From: Clostridiales bacterium
GTDB lineage: Bacteria; Bacillota; Clostridia; Oscillospirales; CAG-272
Length of the DNA stretch: 11,845 nucleotides
Direction: 5' to 3'
Assembly (NCBI GenBank): GCA_018370615.1
Contig: JAGZAC010000025.1
Span: forward strand, 1 to 11,845
Shown here piece after piece: positions 1 through 7,161 of the stretch; within the stretch, counting starts at the first letter, position 1, and every line of letters begins with the position of its first letter. Both the position numbers and the translations under genes were made by a program. The notes under the pieces were generated by a model. It saw nothing but the letters and a program-made list of their open reading frames with translations. It searched no databases and was not told the DNA's origin.

Positions 1-1
1 A

Positions 2-553
2 GCCATTGCAAAGGCCCAGGAGTTGGCGGAACAATATCCGGACAGCTTTATTCCCGGACAGTTTGACAATCCCGCTAATGCGGATGCGCACAGGCGCACC
101 ACTGGCCCGGAAATCTGGGAGGATACAGACGGCAGGGTGGACGCATTTGTGGCCGGCGTAGGTACCGGCGGTACGATCACCGGTGTGGGGGAATATTTGA
201 AGTCGAAGAACCCCGATGTTCAGATCATTGCTGTGGAGCCGGATGCGTCGCCGGTGTTGTCCGGCGGTGCCGCGGGACCACATAAGCTACAGGGAATCGG
301 CGCAGGATTTGTGCCCCGGGTTTTGAATATGTCGGTATATGATCAGGTGGTGCAGGTGTCTGCTGAGAATGCCTTCGCGGCTGCACGTGCAATGGGCAGC
401 GAGGAAGGCGTGCTTGTGGGAATCTCTTCCGGTGCGGCGTTGTGGGCCGCTATGGAGCTTGGACAGCGTGCAGAATATGCTCAAAAGACCATTGTGGTAC
501 TGCTTCCCGATACGGGAGAGCGGTATTTGTCAGGAGAGCTGTTTGAAAGGTAG
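2..553 (+). CDS. cysK: Cysteine synthase (O-acetylserine sulfhydrylase), C-terminal part, 5' end outside window
   Basis: PLP-dependent cytosolic enzyme that makes L-cysteine from O-acetylserine and sulfide. The reading frame is open from base 2 (AIAKAQELAEQY...) to the TAG at 551-553, giving about 183 residues, or roughly the last 60% of a ~305-residue family member. The PLP-lysine segment lies upstream of the window. Visible family marks are the PLP-phosphate loop VGTGGTITG, the segment SGGAAGPHKLQGIGAGFVP (close to the classic CysK SGGxPGPHKIQGIGAGF), and VGISSGAALWAA near the C-terminus. A TTG at 23 is not the real start, because homology continues upstream of it. The gene converges on the minus-strand membrane-protein gene and ends just before a shared terminator. 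A cystathionine beta-synthase-like paralogue is the only realistic alternative; the GPHKLQGIGAGF segment favours CysK. Confidence 0.93.
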   Translation, partial: AIAKAQELAEQYPDSFIPGQFDNPANADAHRRTTGPEIWEDTDGRVDAFVAGVGTGGTITGVGEYLKSKNPDVQIIAVEPDASPVLSGGAAGPHKLQGIGAGFVPRVLNMSVYDQVVQVSAENAFAAARAMGSEEGVLVGISSGAALWAAMELGQRAEYAQKTIVVLLPDTGERYLSGELFER

Positions 554-573
554 GACAGAAGCAAATCAAACAC

Positions 574-602
574 AAAAAGGCGGGCTTAAGCCCGCCTTTT
601 TT
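574..602. terminator. Bidirectional Rho-independent terminator between cysK and the membrane-protein gene
   Basis: This is a perfect 28-base palindrome with 14-base arms at 574-587 and 588-601. The GC core is ggcgggctt/aagcccgcc, flanked by A5 on the left and T6 on the right, so it makes a hairpin plus U-tract on either strand. It lies 20 bases after the cysK stop and 15 bases beyond the minus-strand stop at 617, so it can end both converging transcripts. Confidence 0.93.
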
Positions 603-616
603 ACCCCAAACTTTCT

Positions 617-2020
617 TTAGTAATTTCGGAGAATGCGTACATACAGATTTTCCTGCATATATGCATACACTCTGTACATTCCGTAGGTGAACAAACATAC
701 TACCAGTCCGTTCAAGATCCAGATTACAGGCGCCCACGGAGCAATACATGCATATACTCCGTTGAGAAGCAGAGCCGCGCCGCCGGTAGTGGCGGTAAAC
801 AGCAACCGATTGTGCACACCTTTTTTCAGGCGGGCAATTTCAGACGCTGCCTGCTCCTCCGTCCTGTAAAACCGGCCTGCGTATGCAGAGATATGAGATT
901 GTGACTGCTGATTTAGCAGGTAGAGCAGTATGGCAAATGCGGCGATTGCCAAAATGGCTTCTGCAAAGGTAGAAATCATAATTCTGGGATACATTTCCTG
1001 TGCCCGTATTACGCCCAGTGCGAAGGATGCTGGCGTGTAATTGTTTATCCCACCGGCGTAATCGACAAGCAATACCTCTGTGAGAACAGACATTGCGCTG
1101 AGAAGTATGGACAGAACAATTCCCCAAAGTGCATGTTTTTTATAGTCCTTTTTCAGATATGCAAAAACGGCGATGAGAAATGCCGCGGAAAAAATATTCG
1201 GCACAATATTTACATAATCCACATACATGCAGAAAGTAAGTCCGCAAGCGACGATGGCCAGAATGAGAATGATGCGCGTTCTTTTTGCGGCAAGGTATCC
1301 CTTGTTGGGAAGGACTTCTTCTGTATATCTCTGCCATAAAGTGCCGGTCAGCACCGTATCTGCACACATACCCTTGATGTATCGGCGAAAACGGAGCAGC
1401 CAGGGAATACTGAATGCAAGTCCTACAATCCAGGAGAATACGTACAGTACGCCGATGTACTGGGCCCAGTTTACGCCTGCCGCTCCTACGTAGCTGCTGA
1501 CGAATATGCTGGGAACCAGAGGCAGCACAGACCCGCCGACCCGCACAAAGAATGCAATGTAAGTAAGTATCTGCAGAGACGTTACACTGGAATATTTTTT
1601 ATTTTTTCCACGCAGCGCTCCTCTGGAAGGAACTGCATTTGGCGATGTGGCGCCGGTGCGCAGGGAAATATAGGAAAATCCTTCAAACAGATGAGAGACT
1701 GCCGGAACAAAGTAAATTGCGCTCACCACACCGATAGAAAACGCCATTAGCATGGTGTAAGAGTCGGTATTGAAGGGAAGCGTAAAAACAATTCCCGTTT
1801 GTATCATGCTGATGATTGCCAGCTTGGCAAAGCCATCCCTGGCATCCCCCAAATGATCGGTGACCTCCGCCGCTTTAGTTAAGCCATGCATAATCATAAA
1901 CAGCCCAATAAAGTCCGGCAGGATGTCGATCACATTGATCAGCGGATTGCATAAAAAGATCATGCCCGCGCCAATCCAGGAAAGACCCAAGGGATCCTTT
2001 TTTTGTTTATGTGTTTTCAT
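617..2020 (-). CDS. Multi-pass membrane protein of unknown function, overlapping secA
   Basis: I do not recognise the family. The product (467 residues from the chosen ATG) is strongly hydrophobic, with about ten to twelve likely membrane segments. They begin with LSWIGAGMIFLCNPLINVID and DFIGLFMIMHGL and end with a long hydrophobic stretch near the C-terminus (WAPVIWILNGLVVCLFTYGM). The N-terminus (MKTHKQKKDP) is basic. A GTG at 2041 would add seven residues, but it lacks a ribosome site. The ATG at 2020 has GGAGCAGG about 11 bases upstream, inside the end of secA, and is preferred. The start overlaps the secA stop by 14 bases in another frame, which suggests translational coupling and a shared transcript. 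No transporter signature motif is visible, so the link to secretion is positional only. Confidence 0.8.
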   Translation of the reverse strand: MKTHKQKKDPLGLSWIGAGMIFLCNPLINVIDILPDFIGLFMIMHGLTKAAEVTDHLGDARDGFAKLAIISMIQTGIVFTLPFNTDSYTMLMAFSIGVVSAIYFVPAVSHLFEGFSYISLRTGATSPNAVPSRGALRGKNKKYSSVTSLQILTYIAFFVRVGGSVLPLVPSIFVSSYVGAAGVNWAQYIGVLYVFSWIVGLAFSIPWLLRFRRYIKGMCADTVLTGTLWQRYTEEVLPNKGYLAAKRTRIILILAIVACGLTFCMYVDYVNIVPNIFSAAFLIAVFAYLKKDYKKHALWGIVLSILLSAMSVLTEVLLVDYAGGINNYTPASFALGVIRAQEMYPRIMISTFAEAILAIAAFAILLYLLNQQSQSHISAYAGRFYRTEEQAASEIARLKKGVHNRLLFTATTGGAALLLNGVYACIAPWAPVIWILNGLVVCLFTYGMYRVYAYMQENLYVRILRNY

Positions 2021-4769
2021 TTGGTTTTGTACCTGCTCCACAGCATTTTTTATATTTTTTACCGCTGCCGCATGGACATGGATCGTTGCGGCCCACCTTC
2101 TCGGCAGCTTTCTTTACCACAGGCTTTTTCTTTAAGGTTCCGTCTCCGGCGCCGGCAAAGCCGGCGGATACCGGCTGAATAATCTGTTCCCGCTTCATGG
2201 TCTGCGGGCGGGGCATGACGGACAGGAGCATACGGACGGTGTCGTCCCGAATCATGGTGATCATCTCGTCAAAGAGATCGGCGCCGGCAATTCTGTATTC
2301 GCTGATGGGGTTGCGCTGTGCGTATGCCTGCAGTCCGATGGAATCCATAAGAGAATCCATGGCTTCCAGATGATCCATCCATTTGGAGTCTACGTTGCGC
2401 AGCAGCACCACTCGCTCCACTTCCCGGAAAACTTCTTCTCCAAAGACCTTCTGCTCCTTTTCCTCGTAGATTTCCATCGCCTTATCCAGCAGCTGCGTGC
2501 GGATGCTCTCTCGCAGCTCTTCTGGGTTTCCGGACAGGTTGTTGAAATCACTCTCCTGGCAGAGAAGGCCCAGATATTTGTTTTTCAGAGAGGCGATATC
2601 CCAAAGGGAAATATCGTCCTCGTGCAGAAACTGAGAAATGGAATCGGAAATGGTGGACCGGATCATAGCGAGCATTTTCTCCCGCAGGGAACCACCTTCC
2701 AGCACCTCCTGCCGTTGCTGATAAATCACCTTGCGCTGCTGATTCATTACATCGTCGTAAGCAAGGACGTTTTTTCTGCGCTCAAAGTTCTGGTCTTCCA
2801 AGCGCTTTTGCGCACTTTCAATGGAGTTGGAAAGAATTCTGGCGTCGATGGGGTCATCCTCTGTAATGCCCAAACGGGATACGATTCCAAGAATTCTCTC
2901 GCTGCCGAACAGGCGCATCAGGTCGTCCTCCAGGGACAGATAGAAGCGGGATTCTCCCGGGTCGCCCTGCCGTCCGCTTCGTCCGCGCAGCTGGTTGTCG
3001 ATTCGGCGTGCATCGTGCCGCTCTGTGCCGATGACGAACAGTCCGCCGGCCGCGATGACCTTTTCTGCTTCCGGCTTGATTTCCTCTTTGTATTTATCGT
3101 AAAGCTCGCGGTAATGTTTCCTTGCTTCAAACACCTCTTCCGAAACGGACTGAGAAGAACCGGTGGCGAGCATTACAATCTCTTCCTCGTAACCCTCTTT
3201 GCGCATCTGCTGCTTGGCAAGATACTCCGCGTTGCCGCCCAGCAAAATATCCGTACCGCGTCCCGCCATATTGGTGGAAATGGTCACAGCTCCCAGCTTT
3301 CCTGCCTGGGCGACGATTTCCGCCTCTTTTTCATGGTACTTCGCATTGAGCACATTGTGGGGAATTCCGGCAGCCTTCAGCTTTTTGGAGAGCTTTTCCG
3401 ATTTTTCTACGGAAACAGTACCTACCAGAACGGGCTGCCCTTTTTCATGACATTCGACGATCTGACGGATGACGGCTCGGTCCTTGCCTGCCACGGTAGT
3501 ATATACCACGTCGCTGTGGTCTATACGGATCATGGGCTTGTTGGTGGGTACCTCTACAACATCCAGGTTGTAGATTTCCCGGAACTCATTTTCCTCGGAC
3601 AAGGCGGTACCGGTCATACCGGACAGCTTATCGTACATTCTAAAATAGTTTTGGAAGGTAATGGTAGCGATGGTGCGGTTTTCTCTTTGAATTTCCACGC
3701 CTTCTTTTGCCTCGATAGCCTGATGCAGTCCGTCGGAATACCGGCGGCCGGGCATAATACGTCCGGTGAAGGTGTCTACAATCATGACTTCGTTGTTGTT
3801 GACCACATAGTCCGTATCCCGCTTCATAATGCCGTGGGCACGGATGGCCTGATAGATATGATGGGAAATATCTGCGTTTTCCGGGTCGGACAGGTTTTCA
3901 ATTCCGAAAAAGGCTTCCGCTTTTTTGATACCGTTTGCGGTGAGGGTACAGGAACGGGCCTTTTCATCTACGATATAGTCCTGCTCAACCTGGTCGTTTT
4001 CCACCTTGGTATCCAGTTCCTTGATGACAAACTTAGTCATGGTCCGGGCCAGCGCTTCTGCCCGCTGATACAGTTCGTCTGTTTTGGTTCCGTGTCCGGA
4101 TATAATCAGCGGCGTGCGGGCCTCATCGATGAGAATGGAGTCTACCTCGTCTACAATGGCAAAGGCATGTCCCCGCTGGGTCTGGTTTTCTTTATAGGTG
4201 GCCATATTGTCCCGCAGGTAGTCAAATCCAAATTCATTGTTGGTGCCATACGTGATGTCGCAGTTATAGGCGGCCTTTTTTTGTTCCTTTGTCTGATCGT
4301 GAACGATGAGGCCGGTGGTCAGTCCCAAAAATTCATGAATCCGCCCGATCTCTTCCTGGCCCATTTTTGCCAGATATTCGTTTACGGTGACGATATGCAC
4401 TCCTTTTCCGGTGAGGGCATTCAAATAGGCAGGCAGTGCTGCCACAAGGGTTTTACCTTCGCCGGTCTTCATTTCGGCGACTCTTCCTTGATGAAGCAGA
4501 ATACCGCACATCAGCTGCACCCGGAAGGGACGCTTGCCCAGTACCCGGTCGGCAGCTTCCCGTACCAGGGCGTAAGCGTCCGGGAGAATTTCATTCAGGG
4601 TATGTCCCCTTTGGAGCGTTTCCCGCAGACGGTCTGTGGTAGCGCGCATGTCCGCATCGGACATCTCTTTATATTTGGGCGCCAGGGCCTCTATTTTATC
4701 GACGGTGGGCAGGATCTTTTTTATTTGATGGTCACTGTAAGTACCAAAGATTTTTGTAATAAGACTCAT
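2007..4769 (-). CDS. secA: Preprotein translocase ATPase subunit SecA
   Basis: Motor ATPase that drives unfolded preproteins through SecYEG, acting at the cytosolic face of the membrane. The 920-residue length fits full-length SecA. In order: Walker A MKTGEGKT at residues 100-107; the Walker B/DEAD-like box DEVDSILIDEARTP from about 207; the preprotein crosslinking region (about 225-380, including IMPGRRYSDGLHQAIEAKEG); the second nucleotide-binding domain with TNMAGRGTDI and IGTERHDARRIDNQLRGRSGRQGDPG; the helical scaffold/wing region (SKWMDHLEAMDSL); and the C-terminal zinc tail CPCGSGKKYKKCC at about 898-910, which binds SecB or ribosomes in other bacteria. The ATG at 4769 has an AAAGGAAAG stretch about 12-13 bases upstream. 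It shares a divergent control region with trmL and overlaps the next gene downstream. No SecA2 features are seen. Confidence 0.98.
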   Translation of the reverse strand: MSLITKIFGTYSDHQIKKILPTVDKIEALAPKYKEMSDADMRATTDRLRETLQRGHTLNEILPDAYALVREAADRVLGKRPFRVQLMCGILLHQGRVAEMKTGEGKTLVAALPAYLNALTGKGVHIVTVNEYLAKMGQEEIGRIHEFLGLTTGLIVHDQTKEQKKAAYNCDITYGTNNEFGFDYLRDNMATYKENQTQRGHAFAIVDEVDSILIDEARTPLIISGHGTKTDELYQRAEALARTMTKFVIKELDTKVENDQVEQDYIVDEKARSCTLTANGIKKAEAFFGIENLSDPENADISHHIYQAIRAHGIMKRDTDYVVNNNEVMIVDTFTGRIMPGRRYSDGLHQAIEAKEGVEIQRENRTIATITFQNYFRMYDKLSGMTGTALSEENEFREIYNLDVVEVPTNKPMIRIDHSDVVYTTVAGKDRAVIRQIVECHEKGQPVLVGTVSVEKSEKLSKKLKAAGIPHNVLNAKYHEKEAEIVAQAGKLGAVTISTNMAGRGTDILLGGNAEYLAKQQMRKEGYEEEIVMLATGSSQSVSEEVFEARKHYRELYDKYKEEIKPEAEKVIAAGGLFVIGTERHDARRIDNQLRGRSGRQGDPGESRFYLSLEDDLMRLFGSERILGIVSRLGITEDDPIDARILSNSIESAQKRLEDQNFERRKNVLAYDDVMNQQRKVIYQQRQEVLEGGSLREKMLAMIRSTISDSISQFLHEDDISLWDIASLKNKYLGLLCQESDFNNLSGNPEELRESIRTQLLDKAMEIYEEKEQKVFGEEVFREVERVVLLRNVDSKWMDHLEAMDSLMDSIGLQAYAQRNPISEYRIAGADLFDEMITMIRDDTVRMLLSVMPRPQTMKREQIIQPVSAGFAGAGDGTLKKKPVVKKAAEKVGRNDPCPCGSGKKYKKCCGAGTKPNENT

Positions 4770-4840
4770 GCTTCAAACACGCTTTCCTTTGCCGCTCCTG
4801 CAGGGCGGCGCGGTCCAGAAATCTAAATTTGCAACAACCG

Positions 4841-4870
4841 TTGCATTTCTGTCAACCAATAAAGTATAAT
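4841..4870 (+). promoter_or_regulatory. Predicted upstream promoter toward trmL
   Basis: TTGCAT (4841-4846), an 18-base spacer and a consensus TATAAT (4865-4870) on the plus strand. The -10 shares bases with the divergent minus-strand -10 for secA. The -35 lies in the right arm of a small dyad (TGCAAC-AACC-GTTGCA, 4830-4845) that could be an operator. It is weaker evidence than the downstream promoter at 4946-4974. Confidence 0.35.
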
Positions 4871-4894
4871 ACTATAATCAAAACTATTTTACAA
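4866..4894 (-). promoter_or_regulatory. Predicted sigma-A promoter for secA
   Basis: On the minus strand, a -35 TTGTAA (4894-4889) and a -10 TATTAT (4871-4866) are separated by 17 bases, pointing at secA. The 5' leader would be about 90 bases. The -10 physically overlaps the plus-strand TATAAT at 4865-4870. A minus-strand TTGACA at 4856-4851 lacks a good -10 at normal spacing. Confidence 0.5.
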
Positions 4895-4945
4895 CAACTG
4901 GGCCCGATTGTAAAGAAGAAAAGAAAAAATTTACATAGTGTGCTC

Positions 4946-4974
4946 TGGACAAACAGGGAGAGGAATGCTATAAT
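4946..4974 (+). promoter_or_regulatory. Predicted sigma-A promoter for trmL
   Basis: TGGACA (4946-4951), a 17-base spacer and a perfect TATAAT (4969-4974). Transcription would start near 4981, leaving a leader of about 34 bases before the trmL ATG at 5015. The ribosome site is modest, an AGGA at 5000-5003. This is the best plus-strand promoter in the divergent region. Confidence 0.65.
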
Positions 4975-5014
4975 CCTTCTGGAGAAGATTACATAAGACA
5001 GGACATAGAAACAA

Positions 5015-5509
5015 ATGCATATCAATATAGTTTTGGTGGAACCGGAAATTCCGCAGAATACGGGAAATATCGCCCGCACCTGTGCAGCCACCGGCGCGTC
5101 CCTCCACTTAGTGGAGCCGTTAGGATTTCGCATTGACGACGCGAAGCTGAAGCGGGCGGGACTGGACTACTGGCACAGTCTGGACATTTATTATTATAAG
5201 GGCCTTGCGGATTTCTTTGAGAAACATCCGGACGCGGAGTTTTTTTGCTTTTCTACAAAAGCAGAAAAAAGGTATACCGAAATACATTACCCAGATAACG
5301 TATATTTGATGTTCGGCAAAGAGACGAAAGGCCTTCCGGAGGATTTTTTGCGGCAGCATTATGCGCGTTGTGTGCGCCTGCCCATGCGGGAGGGCCAGCG
5401 AAGCTTAAATTTGTCCAATTCCGTGGCCATAGGCGTTTACGAGGTCTTGCGGCAGTGGGATTTTGCCGGGCTGCAGTGTGCCGGCCGGATTCCGGGGGAT
5501 GAAAATTAG
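5015..5509 (+). CDS. trmL: tRNA (cytidine/uridine-34-2'-O)-methyltransferase, TrmL/CspR family
   Basis: A SPOUT-class (trefoil-knot) methyltransferase that uses S-adenosylmethionine to 2'-O-methylate the wobble base of tRNA-Leu isoacceptors in the cytosol. The 164 residues fit the small TrmL/YibK type without an added RNA-binding domain. Motifs: the N-terminal VLVEPEIPQNTGNIARTCAA (residues 7-26), with the conserved Asn and Arg of motif 1; the knot segment MFGKETKGLP; and the C-terminal SAM-binding segment LPMREGQRSLNLSNSVAI. The start follows a likely promoter at 4946-4974. A 29-base gap separates it from the following GDSL hydrolase gene, so the two are probably co-transcribed. Family assignment is secure; the exact tRNA target is inherited from the family. 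Confidence 0.95.
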   Translation: MHINIVLVEPEIPQNTGNIARTCAATGASLHLVEPLGFRIDDAKLKRAGLDYWHSLDIYYYKGLADFFEKHPDAEFFCFSTKAEKRYTEIHYPDNVYLMFGKETKGLPEDFLRQHYARCVRLPMREGQRSLNLSNSVAIGVYEVLRQWDFAGLQCAGRIPGDEN

Positions 5510-5538
5510 GCAATCATTTATATAAAGAGGAGACGATT

Positions 5539-6156
5539 ATGAGAATTTTATTTCAGGGAGATTCCATTACAGACGGCGGCCGGGACCGCAGCGACTGCCA
5601 TCATCTGGGAGGCGGATACGCCTATTATGCGGCAAGGGAAATTCAGCGCCGCCACCCGTATTTAGAATTGGAATTTATGAATTACGGACTCAGCGGCAGG
5701 CAAAGCGGGGATTTGGTGGCCTGTTGGAAGGAGCAGTGCACGGATCTTCAGCCGGATTTTGTTTCTATTTTAATCGGGGTAAACGACACGTGGCACCGGG
5801 CAGAAAAAAGAGAGTGGCTTCCCAATGAAAAATTTGAAGAAAACTATCAGTATATCCTGGAGGAGATCAAAAGAAAGACAAATGCTAAGATTCTTATGAT
5901 GGAGCAGTTTTTGCTGCCGGTACAGGACAAAGAGTTTTTTCGGGAGGATGTGTTCCCGAAAATATTGATTACTCGAAAGCTTGCCCGGCAGTACGCGGAC
6001 GGATTTATTCCGCTGGACGGTATATTTGCGGCGGCCTGTGTGGAACGGGACGTACAGTATTGGTCGGAGGATGGGGTGCATCCCACGCTGAACAGCTGCA
6101 AACTGATCGGGACTCTGTATGCCAATGCGTTTGACCGTATTTATTATAAGAAATAA
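5539..6156 (+). CDS. SGNH/GDSL-family esterase or lipase-like hydrolase
   Basis: A 205-residue serine hydrolase of the SGNH fold. Block I is GDSITDGG with the nucleophile Ser9. Block II has Gly in GLSGR (about residue 53), block III has Asn82 in GVND, and block V has Asp178 and His181 in EDGVHPT. The catalytic and oxyanion residues are all present, so it should be active. Substrates in this family range from acetylated sugars to lysophospholipids and cannot be told from sequence. There is no signal peptide, so it is probably cytosolic. The ribosome site AAGAGGAGA ends five bases before the ATG and is strong. The TAA stop (6154-6156) sits at the very edge of the downstream repeat array, in the same ATAACAACCC context that begins later repeat copies, so the repeat may have supplied the stop codon. 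Confidence 0.92.
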   Translation: MRILFQGDSITDGGRDRSDCHHLGGGYAYYAAREIQRRHPYLELEFMNYGLSGRQSGDLVACWKEQCTDLQPDFVSILIGVNDTWHRAEKREWLPNEKFEENYQYILEEIKRKTNAKILMMEQFLLPVQDKEFFREDVFPKILITRKLARQYADGFIPLDGIFAAACVERDVQYWSEDGVHPTLNSCKLIGTLYANAFDRIYYKK

Positions 6157-6555
6157 CAACCCCTCCGCCGCAACATTGTTGCGGCACCTCCCCTTACACA
6201 GGGGAGGCTTTTGTTATTGTGGCAGAAACTTCCATAAAAAGTCCCCCTTGTGTAAAGGGGGATGTCAGCGAAGCTGACAGGGGGATTGTTACTGGGTGCT
6301 TCATTATAACAACCCCTCCATCAAGGCTACGCCGTGCCACCTCCCTAGGAGTTGCGCAGCAACTCCCGCACTGGGGAGGATTTTGTTATTGTGACCGAAA
6401 TTTCGTATAAAGTCCCCCTTGTGTAAAGGGGGATGTCGGCAGAGCCGACAGGGGGATTGTTACTGGGTGCTTCATTATAACAATCCTTCCGTCACGGCTT
6501 CGCCGTGCCACCTCCCTAGGAGTTGCGCAGCAATTCCCGCACTGGGGAGGCTTTG
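6153..6555. repeat. Array of five alternating-orientation GC-rich double-hairpin repeats
   Basis: This 480-base gene-free stretch (6157-6636) is mostly repeat. Three A-type copies (about 6153-6220, 6306-6390, 6477-6555) have a caaYccYtcc start, an inner hairpin, then cctccc...ggggagg and cttttg. Two B-type copies (about 6240-6290 and 6411-6461) read ccccctt-gtgt-aaggggg, then GTCAGC/GCTGAC or GTCGGC/GCCGAC, then aggggga. B is similar to the reverse complement of A, so orientation alternates A-B-A-B-A. The last two B+A pairs form a tandem duplication of about 171 bases, including the intervening tactgggtgcttcattata. Copies A2 and A3 carry an extra stem, GAGTTGC-gca-GCAACTC (one base changed in A3). 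Each copy can fold into nested or competing stems. It is probably a REP/MITE-like element without its own protein. Confidence 0.8.
6167..6212 (+). terminator. Double hairpin of repeat copy A1, possible terminator after the GDSL gene
   Basis: Two perfect stems follow the stop closely. The first is gccgcaac/gttgcggc (6167-6174 with 6178-6185, 3-base loop). The second is cctcccc/ggggagg (6187-6193 with 6201-6207, 7-base loop) followed by CTTTTGTTATT. The second stem plus its T-rich tail could end transcription. It belongs to a repeat family, so termination may be incidental. Confidence 0.5.
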
Positions 6556-6563
6556 TATTTTCA

Positions 6564-6599
6564 CTACAGGGAGAAATCTTCTGTAGAAAATGGTATATT
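6564..6599 (+). promoter_or_regulatory. Candidate control region of the toxin gene: dyad plus -10
   Basis: Between the repeat array and the toxin ribosome site lies an imperfect dyad. It has CTACAG (6564-6569) and CTGTAG (6581-6586) around an inner AGA/TCT. Five bases later comes an extended -10-like TGGTATATT (TATATT at 6594-6599). No convincing -35 is present at 17-18 bases. A weak or regulated promoter with an operator dyad is plausible but unproven. Confidence 0.3.
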
Positions 6600-6636
6600 C
6601 TCCTTGCATCAATCAAAGAAAGGAGGTATACTGAAC

Positions 6637-7149
6637 ATGGCTTACAGCACGAAATGGAAAAACTGGATCACGGAAAAGGATACAAGAGTCTGCGTCATTT
6701 GCAAAAGCTTGCACGGTACGATTTTTTCCATCACGGAAGAGCCCCCTATCACCCCGCCCATTCATTTGGCATGCAGATGCAGGATTGTGGAGATGGTGGT
6801 CATTCCCAGCCGCCAGGTATCTGTGAAAGGACTGGACGGACCGGGGCGGTATCTGGCCGTTTACGGCCGGCTGCCGGACTACTATTTGACAAAAAAAGAA
6901 GCGAAAAAATTAGGATGGAAACAGAAAAAGGGAAATCTGGCGATGGTGGCGCCGGGAAAGATGATCGGGGGAGATGTATACGACAACGAGGACTCGCATT
7001 GGCCGGTGAAAAACGGCCGCAGGTGGTATGAGTGCGACGTGGACTACACCACCGGATACAGAAATACCAAGCGCATCGTATATTCCAACGACGGATTAAT
7101 CTTTTTTACAGAGGACCACTATAAAACATTTTTTGAGGTTTTGCCTTAA
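6637..7149 (+). CDS. Barnase-family ribonuclease toxin with a MuF-type (phage minor head protein) N-terminal tip
   Basis: The product is 170 residues. Residues 60-169 align gaplessly with mature barnase (110 residues), a guanine-preferring RNA endonuclease. Barnase Lys27, Glu73, Arg83, Arg87 and His102 correspond to K86, E132, R142, R146 and H161, all conserved, as are the GNLA-VAPGK and IGGD segments. In the guanine-binding loop, barnase S57-N58-R59-E60 is D116-N117-E118-D119, and Trp94 is Gly153. Residues 1-50 have C19-x2-C22 and H43-x2-C46-R-C48, the Cys-rich end of MuF/SPP1-gp7 head-morphogenesis proteins, a known carrier of polymorphic toxins. There is no signal peptide. The ATG at 6637 has AAAGGAGG ten bases upstream; an in-frame TTG at 6523 lies within the repeat array and is unlikely to be used. 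The stop codon overlaps the ribosome site of the first barstar gene, implying coupling. No phage genes are nearby. Confidence 0.93.
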   Translation: MAYSTKWKNWITEKDTRVCVICKSLHGTIFSITEEPPITPPIHLACRCRIVEMVVIPSRQVSVKGLDGPGRYLAVYGRLPDYYLTKKEAKKLGWKQKKGNLAMVAPGKMIGGDVYDNEDSHWPVKNGRRWYECDVDYTTGYRNTKRIVYSNDGLIFFTEDHYKTFFEVLP

Positions 7150-7161
7150 GGAGGTTACAAA
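7148..7161 (+). promoter_or_regulatory. Strong ribosome site of the first barstar gene, overlapping the toxin stop
   Basis: AAGGAGG at 7148-7154 uses two bases of the toxin TAA (7147-7149) and sits seven bases before the ATG at 7162. This couples immunity translation to toxin translation. In the three later copies the matching bases read AAGCAAGG, a poorer match. Confidence 0.75.

Noticed and set aside
2370..4826. Long plus-strand open frame (818 codons) opposite secA
   Set aside because: It is the complement of the securely identified secA and resembles no known protein; it is a codon-bias shadow.
4851..4856. Minus-strand TTGACA as the main -35 of secA
   Set aside because: The bases at normal -10 spacing (GCAAAT) are poor; the TTGTAA-17-TATTAT pair is better.
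6219..6616. Short open frames on both strands in the repeat array
   Set aside because: They translate hairpin repeats, lack ribosome sites and have no recognisable product.
6523..6636. In-frame upstream TTG extending the toxin by 38 residues
   Set aside because: It starts inside repeat copy A3 without a ribosome site, whereas the ATG at 6637 has AAAGGAGG and begins the MuF-like homology.
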